NCBI GenBank assembly: GCA_029785375.1
Contig: JAFLZV010000005.1
Span: forward strand, 12,239 to 76,238
DNA length: 64,000 nucleotides
Direction of reading: 5' to 3'
DNA from: Nitrososphaerota archaeon
GTDB lineage: Archaea > Thermoproteota > Nitrososphaeria > Nitrososphaerales > Gagatemarchaeaceae
Position numbers and translations under genes: made by a program. The notes below the pieces were generated by a model. That model searched no databases, had not been told where the DNA came from, and worked only from the letters and a program-made list of their open reading frames with translations. Below are positions 37,418 to 47,263 of the stretch, one piece after another; the first letter of the stretch is position 1; each line of letters starts with the position of its first letter.

Positions 37418-38734
37418 GTGCATGAGAAACACAGCGTCGCCCTGATCGTCATCGACACGCTGAGGGAGGACTTCGCTCACGGACTCGAGAAGCTGATAGG
37501 GATGGGCTTCGTCAGGTTCTCCAACGTGGTTTCTACCTCCTCTTGGACCCTGCCATCCCACGTGTCGATGTTCACCGGCGAGCTCCCCTCACGGCACTTC
37601 GTACACGTCTCGCTAGGTGTCCACATGGGGACCATCATGCAGAGGTCGCGTGCCGGGCTGCAAGGGTCGATGGGCAACGTCCTTAGGACCATGAAAGAAA
37701 GAGGGTACAAACGGTACTGCTTCACTTGCAACCCTTTCGTGACCCCGACGTTCGGGTTCGAGTTCGACTGGGACCGGGAGTACAGCTCGAAGATCGAGAC
37801 GTCCCAACTGCGGGGTGTGATCCCCCATGACGGGTCCATCGGCTCAAAGGCCTGGGTGGCGCTGAAGGATGGGCGGTTCGTCCCCCTCCTGAAGGAAGCG
37901 GCAAGGAAGGCCAGGCTGTTCGTCAACCGGAAGCTCAACCGCCCTGTCAGAGACAAGGGGTCGAGGCAGGCGCTGAGTGATCTGAGAACTGCTGACCTGC
38001 AGGCCCCCTACTTCGTCTATCTCAACCTGATGGAAGCCCACGAGCCATACCGCTGGGGCGAGCGGACGGACTTCACCAGGCTCTCGATGCTCAGACTCCC
38101 CGTGGAAGATATGGGCTGGAACCGAGGCTACCCCGAGGGGGCGGGGATAGCCATTGGGAGGGCCCTCGAAGCCGTGGAAGAGCTCCTGCGGAGGGACGAC
38201 CCTATGATTATCATCACGTCGGACCACGGTCAGCTGCTGGGGGAAGGCGGAAGGTACGGGCACGGGTACCACATGGACGAAGAACTTCTCAGGGTGCCGC
38301 TCTACGTGCGTTTTCCATCTGGGACTGATCCCCCTTCGCAGACTGGGGATGTCGTAAGCCTCGCGGAGATACACTCACTGGTATCTTGGGCGACGGGCGC
38401 CCCGGTCATGGGGATCGGAAGCCAGGAGGCCTTTGCTGAGGGGTTCGGGCCCCACTACGACCTCAGCATGTACATCACCGGGGACGGGAAGGCCAAGGAG
38501 CTTGAGAAGCTATACGAGGTGAAGAGGATGGTCTTCTCGAAGGACGGGAGCGTCTTGTACAACATGAGCACCCACGTGCAGGAAGAGTCCAAGGGGACGT
38601 CGAAGGAGGAGGGGGCAAGGCTGGCTGGGCTGGCTGAGTCCCTCGGTATGCCACCGGCTCCTCCCGATGAGGCCCTCGCCGCCGAGGATGAAGCCGGCCT
38701 CATCGAGAGGCTGTCAAAGCTGGGGTACGTCTAG
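37418..38734 (+). CDS. Sulfatase/alkaline-phosphatase superfamily enzyme
   Basis: ALIVIDTLREDF, STSSWTLPSHVSMFTGELPS, IITSDHGQLLGEGG. Confidence 0.88.
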   Translation: MHEKHSVALIVIDTLREDFAHGLEKLIGMGFVRFSNVVSTSSWTLPSHVSMFTGELPSRHFVHVSLGVHMGTIMQRSRAGLQGSMGNVLRTMKERGYKRYCFTCNPFVTPTFGFEFDWDREYSSKIETSQLRGVIPHDGSIGSKAWVALKDGRFVPLLKEAARKARLFVNRKLNRPVRDKGSRQALSDLRTADLQAPYFVYLNLMEAHEPYRWGERTDFTRLSMLRLPVEDMGWNRGYPEGAGIAIGRALEAVEELLRRDDPMIIITSDHGQLLGEGGRYGHGYHMDEELLRVPLYVRFPSGTDPPSQTGDVVSLAEIHSLVSWATGAPVMGIGSQEAFAEGFGPHYDLSMYITGDGKAKELEKLYEVKRMVFSKDGSVLYNMSTHVQEESKGTSKEEGARLAGLAESLGMPPAPPDEALAAEDEAGLIERLSKLGYV

Positions 38735-38764
38735 CCCCTACCCAGGCCGGGAGTCAGGCAGCCC

Positions 38765-40300
38765 CTAGGGGGTGAGCACGCCGCGCAAACTGGAAAACCT
38801 TTCCCTGGACCTCTTGTCTACGGCCGCCAAGAGCCCGAAGTAGATCGCCCCTCCGGCAGCCAGCAGGACTAACAACCTGAGGCCATAATCCAGGCTGACC
38901 ATGCTGGTGTTCACCAGGAGCGGGGCGAGGAAGTAGACACCTGCCCCCATGCCTGCGGCGCAAAGAGTGTAGTACGCAATCGGCCTGAGCGTCCCGCTGA
39001 ATATCCCTAAGCCCAGCCTCCAGACCTTCACCAGGAGGAAGATGACTGTCAGGATCAGCTGAGACGCCGCCCAGTAGGTGGCTATGGTGAGCAGGGGCGT
39101 TGAAGTCCTTACCCCCCAGTCGACGATCACGGCCACCGATGCCACGTAGCTCCCTGAGTAACCCAGGTTAGCCACGGCGTCGAAGAAGATGTTGCTCCGG
39201 ACGAGCTTCTGGAACCTCCCCTCCACGGCGAGGTCGGCTGATTCTTTCCCTGTAAGGACCCTGTCGATGAGGGTGTCGGCGGCCCCGGCGAGGACGGAGA
39301 ACGCGAGTATGGCAAGCGGGAGGGCTGCGACAGTGTATCTTCTAGAGAGGAGGAAGAGGAGCTGAGGTGAAAGTACCGCGGCACCCACCGCCATCGGGAT
39401 CCCGAAGAGCATCATGAAATCGAACAGGAGCCCGACCATCCTGTCGCTCGCCCCCCGCAGCAGGAGCGGGTAGAGCGCGAAGGAGAGGTAGTTGCTGTAC
39501 CCTATGACGAGGGCGATTGCGAACGCGGCCTGATAGTACCCCACCAGGATCGGCCCTGCTATGAGGAAAGCCACAAAGGTGTCTGCGACGTCGATGAGAT
39601 TGGGCCCCTGGTTGAGGGCAGGGAGCCAAGAGTCCCTGAGCCAGGCCCTCAGCTTGGCGATGGAAACAGCGCCTGTCATGGTGCCTCTCACGAAGTACAA
39701 TCCGAAGGCGCCGAGGACGATGTTCGAGCCTGCCAGGGCCGCAAACGCGCCCGGGAGCCCCACCCTGTAGACCAGGAGGAGGGGTGCCGCTATAGCGAGC
39801 TTGGATACCTCCCCGAACAGCAGGACGTAGCCGACCGCCTGGGGGTTGTAGACTGACAGGAGGGAGTTGGATGTGAGGTAGAAGTAGTATGTCGGAACCA
39901 GGGAAAGGGCCACTAGGAAGAGCCCCAGGGTAGTGGTGAGGGTGCTCTGTCTGGCGAAGGCGAGGGCCGCGAATATGACCAGCCCGGCGACGTTGAGAAT
40001 TAGCGCGCCTAGGGCCGCGGTCTTCCCGACGGCCTCTCCTCTCGCTGTCTCCCTGGCTGACCAGAAGTTTGTCACGGTCAGCGGGTAAGCGGAGAAGACC
40101 AGCAGGTCTGCTACCACCTCCAAGAGCCCGAAGCCCGACGTGGTGAGCGCGTGGGTCACCATCACGATGAAGAGGAGGCCTGTGAAGATGCTGACCACCC
40201 TTGCTCCGAAGACCACCAGCCCCGCCCGTCGAGGCGCTATGTTCGTCACAGGGAAACCTGCACCATCACCACTACGGACGCCGGGACCGAACTCGCGCAA
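38765..40300 (-). CDS. Polysaccharide flippase (Wzx/MATE-like, about 12-14 TM)
   Basis: Repeated hydrophobic helices and MVTHALTTSGFGLLEVVADLLVFSA Wzx-like N-terminus. Confidence 0.82.
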   Translation of the reverse strand: MREFGPGVRSGDGAGFPVTNIAPRRAGLVVFGARVVSIFTGLLFIVMVTHALTTSGFGLLEVVADLLVFSAYPLTVTNFWSARETARGEAVGKTAALGALILNVAGLVIFAALAFARQSTLTTTLGLFLVALSLVPTYYFYLTSNSLLSVYNPQAVGYVLLFGEVSKLAIAAPLLLVYRVGLPGAFAALAGSNIVLGAFGLYFVRGTMTGAVSIAKLRAWLRDSWLPALNQGPNLIDVADTFVAFLIAGPILVGYYQAAFAIALVIGYSNYLSFALYPLLLRGASDRMVGLLFDFMMLFGIPMAVGAAVLSPQLLFLLSRRYTVAALPLAILAFSVLAGAADTLIDRVLTGKESADLAVEGRFQKLVRSNIFFDAVANLGYSGSYVASVAVIVDWGVRTSTPLLTIATYWAASQLILTVIFLLVKVWRLGLGIFSGTLRPIAYYTLCAAGMGAGVYFLAPLLVNTSMVSLDYGLRLLVLLAAGGAIYFGLLAAVDKRSRERFSSLRGVLTP

Positions 40301-40416
40301 GCGCTCAACTGCATGACCCTCGCGTGATGCTGGCTCCAGACGGCCTGATTAAAGTGGATAGGACACGGGACGCGTCTGAAGTGAGGACTGACCGGGGGAC
40401 AGCGGAGCAGCCGAGA

Positions 40417-40695
40417 CTAAGGTTTCTGTTCTTCCTTGCCTGCGGATGCGGTCGCGGCCCCCGAAGAGGTCGGGGAAGGCGTAGGCTCGGGGATGTCGGT
40501 TATCGGTTCAGGGGGGGGCGTCGTCGCCATCGTATACCCGATCCACGCAAGGATCGCGAGGAGCACAAGTACCGCGACGAAGGCGGTGATCTCTAATACT
40601 ATGAGCGGGAAGTAGAAAATCAGAAGGCCGTAGACGATGATGCCAATGACGCTCCCCGCAAAAATCCCGCCGCCGATTGCCCTGTCGTTGGCCAT
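40417..40695 (-). CDS. Small two-TM protein with Pro/Thr-rich tail
   Basis: MANDRAIGGGIFAGSVIGIIVYGLLIFYFPLIVLEITAFVAVLVLLAILAWIGY... Confidence 0.55.
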   Translation of the reverse strand: MANDRAIGGGIFAGSVIGIIVYGLLIFYFPLIVLEITAFVAVLVLLAILAWIGYTMATTPPPEPITDIPEPTPSPTSSGAATASAGKEEQKP

Positions 40696-41094
40696 GAAAC
40701 AACCGACGGCCACATTGGCGGGAATATAACGGTTGCGGGGCTCAGGAGAGGATTTCACGCGCGGTACCAGGGACACCGCTGGTCGCGAGGTAGACGCCAG
40801 GCAAGCCCTCGTCCTTCAGACGGCCGATGATCTGCCTCTCCGTGTCGAACAACCCGCGCATTTCTCCGGCCGCGTCCAGGTCGATTCTCCCCTCTCCGGC
40901 TGCGAAGAGTGGAGGGAGGGCCCCGACGACCCGCAGCAATGCCGAGGAGAGGACTTTAGACTGGTGCCAGAAAACAGTTCCCGGGGCGCCCACCACCTGC
41001 GGGGAGGCGCTGGGGGGCGATGGCGCCCTCCCAACCCGCCCACGTTGATGGCCAGGGCCCCCGGAGCGGAGCCCGCCTTGCGGCGGAGATGGCT

Positions 41095-41235
41095 CTACTT
41101 CCCTGTGATTCGGAACAGGGTGGTCCCGCAGGACGAGCACTTGCCTCTGATGGCGTGGCGCCCGTTCTTGAAGGTGACTTCCTTCGGCGAGTCGATTTCC
41201 CTGTTCTTCTTCTCTTTGACGCAGTAGGCGTTCAT
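41095..41235 (-). CDS. 46-aa DUF5679-like mini zinc-ribbon protein
   Basis: Manual translation MNAYCVKEKKNREIDSPKEVTFKNGRHAIRGKCSSCGTTLFRITGK*; absent from ORF track (below length cut-off). Confidence 0.75.
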   Translation of the reverse strand: MNAYCVKEKKNREIDSPKEVTFKNGRHAIRGKCSSCGTTLFRITGK

Positions 41236-41457
41236 AGCCCAGAAGGGGGGTCCGGCATGATATCATGTCGTAGGCCATATGAATTCAACCATTCTGCCAA
41301 CGCGCCTTGACAAGAAACCGAGGACAGAACCCACTCTTTCGCGCCTCGGCTGGCGGTCCCTCCCCTGCGCTGCCCTACAGCGCCTGCACGTCCGAGCCCA
41401 GTAAGCAATGGGGAGAGGAGATAAAGCGGCTCATCGCGCCGGCTGACGACGCGCGCT

Positions 41458-42321
41458 TTGCATTCACTTGAGCTGGACGGGGTCGACTCTGGCTACGGTA
41501 ACCAGCCCGTCCTCCACGATATCTCCTTCAGGGCCGCGGAGCCAGCAATCTACGTCGTCCTGGGGGCCAACGGGGCGGGCAAGACCACCCTGTTCAGGAC
41601 CATCGCGGGAATACTCGAACCTGGTCGCGGGAGGGTGGTCTTCGATGGCGAGGACCTGGCGGAATCGTCATCAGCGCGAAAGAAAATCAACTACCTGTCC
41701 CACTACAACGCGCTCCCAGAAGAGATGACGGTACGGGGGGCACTGGACTTCTACGCCAAGATCGAAGGTGGGAGCGCCAACGAGGCCGTAGCCCTCCTCG
41801 GGCTCGAAGAACTGACGACTAGAAGGGTGTCGGAGCTCTCCCAGGGGCAGAAGAAGAGGGTCTCAATCGCGAAGGTGTTCCTCAAGGAAAGGGACATGTA
41901 TCTCTTGGACGAGCCCACTTCGAACCTCGACCCCGGGGTGTCCAAGGAGATCCGCGACATACTCATCCGGCTCGCGAAGGAGAAGATGGTCCTCTATTCT
42001 TCCCACAACCTGTACGAGGCCAGGGACGTGGGGACGAACCTGATACTCATCCGCAGGGGGGCCGTCGGATACTTCGGGAAGATTTCGGATGTCAGGTCGA
42101 AGGCGTACAAGGTAGGGTTCAAGACCGACAGGAACATCTCGGAGCTGATAGGAGCAGAGCTCGAAGGGGAGTACTACGTGAAGACGTTCTCATCCCCCGA
42201 CGAGGCTGGGCTGACCCTCAGGGAACTCGTGGGCGCAGGGGTGACGGTGACGGAGATGCGCGAGCTGGACAACCCTCTGCAGAGCCTGTTCGATGGGGCG
42301 CCCGGTGAGGGGGGGAGGTGA
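41458..42321 (+). CDS. ABC transporter ATP-binding protein
   Basis: GANGAGKTTLFRTIAGIL, LSQGQKKRVSIAKV, DEPTSNLDPGVSKEI. Confidence 0.93.
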   Translation: MHSLELDGVDSGYGNQPVLHDISFRAAEPAIYVVLGANGAGKTTLFRTIAGILEPGRGRVVFDGEDLAESSSARKKINYLSHYNALPEEMTVRGALDFYAKIEGGSANEAVALLGLEELTTRRVSELSQGQKKRVSIAKVFLKERDMYLLDEPTSNLDPGVSKEIRDILIRLAKEKMVLYSSHNLYEARDVGTNLILIRRGAVGYFGKISDVRSKAYKVGFKTDRNISELIGAELEGEYYVKTFSSPDEAGLTLRELVGAGVTVTEMRELDNPLQSLFDGAPGEGGR

Positions 42322-42322
42322 G

Positions 42323-43039
42323 GTGAGCACAGGCCAAGGAGTGGTCATCGCCAAGAGGAGCCTGTCGCTCACGAAGTCTTACCCTGCGATAGGGATACTC
42401 CTCACTGTGCTTGGAGCTGGGATAGCTGGACTCTCGTACCTGACCAAGGCGTTACCTGTCTCCCCCAGCGAGCTGGGCCAGGGGATCACCACCATCGCCG
42501 AAGCGGTCCCGTTCATAGCGGTCCCACTCCAGTCCCTGGCGGCGATCATGTTCGCGACCCCGGTGTTGCTCCTCTTCGTCTATGACAAGAACAACGGGGT
42601 CCTTGAGTACCTACTCTCTTTAGGGATGGACCAGGGCGCCATCTACCGGAAGTACCTGGAGGCTGCGCTCATACTCGCCGCGGGAATAGTCGCCTTCGAC
42701 TTCGTCATAGACGCGACCGCCGGGGTCTTGCTCGGCATCCCCGTCCTTATGATCCAGCTCTCAGGTCTGGTTACGGCCCTGGGGCTGTCGGCTGTCGCCT
42801 TCGGGTCTCTGTTGATGATGTCGTTCAGTTCCCTCCAGAAGCAGAGGGTAGGGTCCAACCAACCCATTGGCATGGCCCTGGGGGTGTTCGTCGTGCTCCC
42901 GTCGTACATCGCCCCTTTAGCCCTCCCTCAACTTGCATTCGCGATCGACTCAGTCCTGGCGGCGCTCGTGGTGTGCCTCTCCTTGGCGACCTACTTCGCG
43001 TCGTCGAGGCTAATCAGCAGGGAGAAGCTCCTCCCCTAG
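42323..43039 (+). CDS. ABC transporter permease (ABC-2-like)
   Basis: Six hydrophobic segments; NNGVLEYLLSLGMDQGAIYRKYLEAA; directly follows the ATPase. Confidence 0.78.
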   Translation: MSTGQGVVIAKRSLSLTKSYPAIGILLTVLGAGIAGLSYLTKALPVSPSELGQGITTIAEAVPFIAVPLQSLAAIMFATPVLLLFVYDKNNGVLEYLLSLGMDQGAIYRKYLEAALILAAGIVAFDFVIDATAGVLLGIPVLMIQLSGLVTALGLSAVAFGSLLMMSFSSLQKQRVGSNQPIGMALGVFVVLPSYIAPLALPQLAFAIDSVLAALVVCLSLATYFASSRLISREKLLP

Positions 43040-43072
43040 CCTGGGCATGGAAGCGCCTCCGCGTGGTGAGCG

Positions 43073-43570
43073 CTAGGCTCGATCGGCGCTTCTCTTGATC
43101 ATGTACCAGGTGCCCAGGGACTTCGCGCACAGGGTCCCGCCCGCGTCCCTGACCTCCCCCTCGGCCGTGGCAACCTTTCCGCCTGCTCTCAAGACTTTAC
43201 CGCTGACGGTGAACGGACCCTTGGACAACGGCTCCAAGAAGTTGACCTTCAGTTCGACGGTCACCTGGTCCACCCCGGGGTTGACCGTCATCACTGCGAT
43301 GCCGCAGGCGTTATCCAAAGAGTACATCGAGATGCCGCCGTGGACCATCCCTCCCCTCCTTGCGACAGCTTTGCTAAACGGGAACCTGAGCTCTGCCCTG
43401 CCGCGCCCCACCTTGACCACTTCGTACCCTATGGTCCGGAAGAGCTCGCTGTCCATGGCCATAGCCTTCTGCACTGCCATCTCCACGTCCAGCCCTGCCT
43501 TCTTCGAGGCTGCAAAGAGGCGCTTGAAGCTGCCTGCCTGTTCGAGGAGCTGGTCGAAGCTCAAGGGCAA
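43073..43570 (-). CDS. Hotdog-fold thioesterase (PaaI family)
   Basis: GGMVHGGISMYSLDNACGIAVMTV. Confidence 0.85.
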   Translation of the reverse strand: MPLSFDQLLEQAGSFKRLFAASKKAGLDVEMAVQKAMAMDSELFRTIGYEVVKVGRGRAELRFPFSKAVARRGGMVHGGISMYSLDNACGIAVMTVNPGVDQVTVELKVNFLEPLSKGPFTVSGKVLRAGGKVATAEGEVRDAGGTLCAKSLGTWYMIKRSADRA

Positions 43571-43706
43571 CGCCTGACTCCAGGTCCCCGTTTAACTTTG
43601 CAGGCTCAAGAGATAGCGGCCACCGCCCGGAGGGCCCCGCGAGGCCATGGATCCGACCAGAGCCCTCAGCCCACGCTAGCGTGAGAGAGCCTAATAGGTC
43701 GCGACC

Positions 43707-45032
43707 CTACGCCTTCGCCGCTACTTTCTCGGCGGAGCCCTTCTGGGTCACCTGTTGGATGATCCCGGCCGCCACCGTCGAACCGGAGTCGCGGAGAGCG
43801 AACCTTCCGAGTTCGGGGAACTCTTTGAAGGTCTCCGCCACGATGGGCCTCAGAGGGGTGATCTTCACGATCGCCGAGTCTCCTGTCTTGAGCGTCTTGG
43901 GCTTCTCCTCGGTGGGCTGGCCTGTCCTCGGGTCGATCTTGGCCACCAGCTCGCTGATGGTTGCGGCCGTCTGGCTCGTCGCGAGGTGCATGACAGGGGT
44001 GTACCCTGCGGCGATGGCTGTCGGATGGAAGACCACGATGATCTGGGCCTGGAACTCCTTGGCGATGGTCGGAGGCGCGTTTGCGGGCCCAAGGACCGAA
44101 CCGCGCTTGAAGTCCCCTTTCGCGACCCCCCTCAGGTTGAACCCGATGTTGTCCCCCGCGGCCGCCTCCTGCATCTGGGTGTGGTGCGTCTCGATGGACT
44201 TTACTTCGGCCGTAAGGCCTTCAGGCATGATGGAAACCGAATCGCCTACCTTCATCTTCCCTGTCTCGACGCGGCCCACCGGGACTGTCCCTACTCCGGT
44301 GATCGTGTACACGTCCTGCACCGGGAGGCGGAGCGGCTTGTCCACCGGCTTCGGCGGCTCGACGAACTCGTCAAGTGCCGCGAGTAAGGTGGGTCCCTTG
44401 TACCAAGGCATGTTGTCGGACGCCTTTATCAGGTTCTCGCCGGTCCAACCTGACACAGGAATGAAGCGTATCTTGGATACGTTGTATCCGACAGTCTTGA
44501 GCAGGTTCTCGATGTCCTGCTTCGCCTCGTTGTAGCGCTGCTCGGAGTACTTCACTGTCTGGTCGTCCATCTTGTTGACGCAGACCACTAGCTGTGACAC
44601 GCCGAGAGTCCTGAGAAGGAACGCGTGTTCCCTGGCCTGCCCCCCGGATGCGAGCGCTGCATCCGCCTCCCCCTTCTTCGCGGAGACGACTAAGACGGCG
44701 GCGTCCGCTTCAGAGGCGCCGGTGATCATGTTCTTGATGAAGTCCTTGTGGCCGGGCGCGTCGATAAGGGTGTAGAAGTACTTCGGGGTCTCGAAACGCT
44801 GGAAGGCGAGGTCGATGGTGACCCCCCGCTCCCTCTCGTCTTTCAGCTCATCCAGCACCCAAGCGTACTTGAAAGAGTCACCGGCGCCGGTCTTCTCTGA
44901 CTCCTTCGCATATTCGTCAATCATCCTCTGGTCGACGGCGCCGAGGTCGAACAGGAAGTGCCCCATGGTCGTGGACTTCCCGTTGTCCACGTGCCCAGTC
45001 ACAATCAGGTTGAGGTGTGGCTTATTCGCCAT
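43707..45032 (-). CDS. Translation elongation factor EF-1alpha
   Basis: VTGHVDNGKSTTMGHFLFDLGAVD, DAPGHKDFIKNMITGASEADAAVLVVSA, NKMDD. Confidence 0.98.
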   Translation of the reverse strand: MANKPHLNLIVTGHVDNGKSTTMGHFLFDLGAVDQRMIDEYAKESEKTGAGDSFKYAWVLDELKDERERGVTIDLAFQRFETPKYFYTLIDAPGHKDFIKNMITGASEADAAVLVVSAKKGEADAALASGGQAREHAFLLRTLGVSQLVVCVNKMDDQTVKYSEQRYNEAKQDIENLLKTVGYNVSKIRFIPVSGWTGENLIKASDNMPWYKGPTLLAALDEFVEPPKPVDKPLRLPVQDVYTITGVGTVPVGRVETGKMKVGDSVSIMPEGLTAEVKSIETHHTQMQEAAAGDNIGFNLRGVAKGDFKRGSVLGPANAPPTIAKEFQAQIIVVFHPTAIAAGYTPVMHLATSQTAATISELVAKIDPRTGQPTEEKPKTLKTGDSAIVKITPLRPIVAETFKEFPELGRFALRDSGSTVAAGIIQQVTQKGSAEKVAAKA

Positions 45033-45071
45033 GCTAAATCAGTCCTTACAATGAAAAGACCCTGTTCCAGC

Positions 45072-45080
45072 GTATATAAG
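45072..45080 (-). promoter_or_regulatory. TATA box of the EF-1alpha gene
   Basis: Minus-strand CTTATATAC about 40 bp upstream of ATG 45032. Confidence 0.55.
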
Positions 45081-45197
45081 CGTAGCGACATGTGAAACGT
45101 CCAAAGGGAGACAAAAACACGAAGTTCCTTTGCCCCTGCCTGTCTCGTTCAGTTTTGACCGGTTACCACAAATAGCATCCCGACCCCTACCACGGGC

Positions 45198-45761
45198 GTG
45201 CGAAGGGTCATCCTCGACACAATCATCTCACTCGACGGTTACTACACGACCCCCAAGAACGAAATTGACTGGTTCGACTTCGACCTTGGGGAGATCGAGT
45301 GGTCGAAGGAGATACTCCGCAGGGTCGACACCATGCTCTATGGACGAGTGACCTACGAGGAGTTCAGCGCCTTCTGGCCCAGAGCCACCCCCTCCTCCGA
45401 CGGGTTTGACCATGAGATAATAGGACAGTTGAACGGGACAAAGAAGTTGGTCTTCTCCCGCACCATCCAGGCCCTGCCCTGGCAGCCTGCAGAAGCCGTG
45501 CGCGAAGACCCCGTCGCAGCAGTCGCCAAACTCAAAGAAGGGACAGGGAAGGACATGGTGGTTGTAGGCAGCGGGACGCTGGTGTCTGCGCTCGTAAAGG
45601 CCAGGCTGGTCGACGAGTACCGCCTCCGCGTCCGCCCGATCATACTCGGAGCAGGGAAACCTGCTTTCATAGACCGCGAGTCCAGGCACAAGCTCGAGCT
45701 CATCGAGGCTAAGACGTTCGGTGATGGAGTAGTCGGCCTCCACTACGAGCCTGCGGACTAG
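45198..45761 (+). CDS. RibD C-terminal/dihydrofolate-reductase-like (YyaP/YwjB type)
   Basis: RRVILDTIISLDGYYT, DTMLYGRVTYEEF, VVVGSGTLVSALVKARLVDEYRLRVRPIILGAGKPAF. Confidence 0.88.
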   Translation: MRRVILDTIISLDGYYTTPKNEIDWFDFDLGEIEWSKEILRRVDTMLYGRVTYEEFSAFWPRATPSSDGFDHEIIGQLNGTKKLVFSRTIQALPWQPAEAVREDPVAAVAKLKEGTGKDMVVVGSGTLVSALVKARLVDEYRLRVRPIILGAGKPAFIDRESRHKLELIEAKTFGDGVVGLHYEPAD

Positions 45762-45953
45762 GTCCGGCCGAATTCGAAAAGCCCGTTCCGCAGACCGGCA
45801 GGGCCTCAACATGCATACCCTGTCGCCGCGCCAGGCCTTCCGCAGGTGGAGGCCGAAGACATCCCCGCCCTGCGGATAGACTTCGGAACGTGATTCATGC
45901 TGCGCCCCGAGATGGAGCGACAGCCTTATTCGCGGTCGGAGAGAGTTAGCATC

Positions 45954-46778
45954 GTGAAAAGGGCGATAGATGCGCACGTACACCTGTCCGAGCGGAAGGA
46001 CGACCTCCTCCGACGCTACGGTGACCTGAATGGTCTGGAGTACACATTGGAGGAGCTCCTTCAGGAGATGCAAAGGCACGGGGTCGCCCAGGGGCTGCTG
46101 CTCAGCCCGCCGACGGCTTCAGGAGGGATCGTCAGCAACGAGGAGGTGCTCTCGCTCTGCCGCCGGAGCGGAGGTACGCTTTCACCGGTGGTGACAGTAG
46201 AGCCGACGGTGAAGGAGGTTAAGGCGGCCCTGAGGCTCGCCGAGGAACACAAGAAGGCGGTGAAGGGGTTCAAGGTGAGGCTAGGATACGTCGACGCCGC
46301 AGCGGACAGTCCGGTGTTCGCGGACCTGTACGATTACGCGGAAGCCGAGGGCGTCCCCGTCCTCTTCCACACGGGAGACACGGCGACCCGCGACGGAGAC
46401 CTGACAAGGTCACATCCGCTCGTCCTCGACTCCCTCGCCAACAAGAGGGAGAGCCTTACTATAGTCATCTGCCACTTCGGGAACCCATGGATGCAGGACA
46501 CGGCGGAGCTGATTTACAAGCACCCGAACGTCTACGCCGACATCTCAGGGCTCACAACCGGTGGAGGTCCCTACCGCAAGGAGCTTACGGGACTGCTTGC
46601 CACGAAGCTCAGTGAGGCGGTGTACTACGCCGGCGGAGGGGAGAAAATACTCTTCGGGACAGACTATCCGGTGACGCGGCACATGGAAGCACTCGAGATA
46701 GTGAGGATGATGGACGTGGACGATTCAGACAAAGAGAAGATACTGTGCCGGAACGCCGAAGGTGTCTTCCGTCTATGA
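45954..46778 (+). CDS. Amidohydrolase (amidohydro_2, TIM-barrel) family
   Basis: IDAHVHL, VPVLFHTGDTA, HFGNPWMQD..., KILFGTDYPVTRH; GTG start assumed. Confidence 0.87.
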   Translation: MKRAIDAHVHLSERKDDLLRRYGDLNGLEYTLEELLQEMQRHGVAQGLLLSPPTASGGIVSNEEVLSLCRRSGGTLSPVVTVEPTVKEVKAALRLAEEHKKAVKGFKVRLGYVDAAADSPVFADLYDYAEAEGVPVLFHTGDTATRDGDLTRSHPLVLDSLANKRESLTIVICHFGNPWMQDTAELIYKHPNVYADISGLTTGGGPYRKELTGLLATKLSEAVYYAGGGEKILFGTDYPVTRHMEALEIVRMMDVDDSDKEKILCRNAEGVFRL

Positions 46779-47263
46779 GCAGGGGGGAAGCGGTCGAGAT
46801 AGTCGAAGTGCCCGACGGGTCGAGGGGCGGCCTCGAGTTCATCCTGGACGAGAGCTTCGAGGGGCTCTACCTTAGGCACGCGAAGAGGATGCTGAAGGAG
46901 ATAGGGGTGGTCAGGGCCGCGAGATCTCTCGGAGGCCCGGTCGGGGTGATAATGGTGAAGGGCCTGGAGGAGAAGACCGGGTATGTCTATTACGTCGCCG
47001 TAGCAAGGACGCACAGGAGGAAGGGGCTGGCGGCGCTTCTTCTCAAGGACGCTCTAGAGAAGTTCAAAGCGGATGGGCTGGAGGACGTCTACGCCAGCGT
47101 CGAAGAGGATAACGTCCCCTCGACGAGGCTCTTCCTATCTCATGGGTTCGCCCGGGCCAGCTTCGCCGAAGTGGCGAAACGGTTCGGGATGCTGCGTGCG
47201 GTGAATATGTACCGCGTGATGATGGTGGTCCCCGGCGAGATTCTCCTTCACAAGAGCATCTAG
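46775..47263 (+). CDS. GNAT family N-acetyltransferase
   Basis: YYVAVARTHRRKGLAALLLKDALEKF, SVEEDNVPSTRLFLSHGF. Confidence 0.83.
   Translation: MSRGEAVEIVEVPDGSRGGLEFILDESFEGLYLRHAKRMLKEIGVVRAARSLGGPVGVIMVKGLEEKTGYVYYVAVARTHRRKGLAALLLKDALEKFKADGLEDVYASVEEDNVPSTRLFLSHGFARASFAEVAKRFGMLRAVNMYRVMMVVPGEILLHKSI

Noticed and set aside
45228-46079. 283-aa minus ORF antisense to the RibD-like gene
   Set aside because: Antisense shadow without domain signatures; the plus-strand gene has clear motifs.
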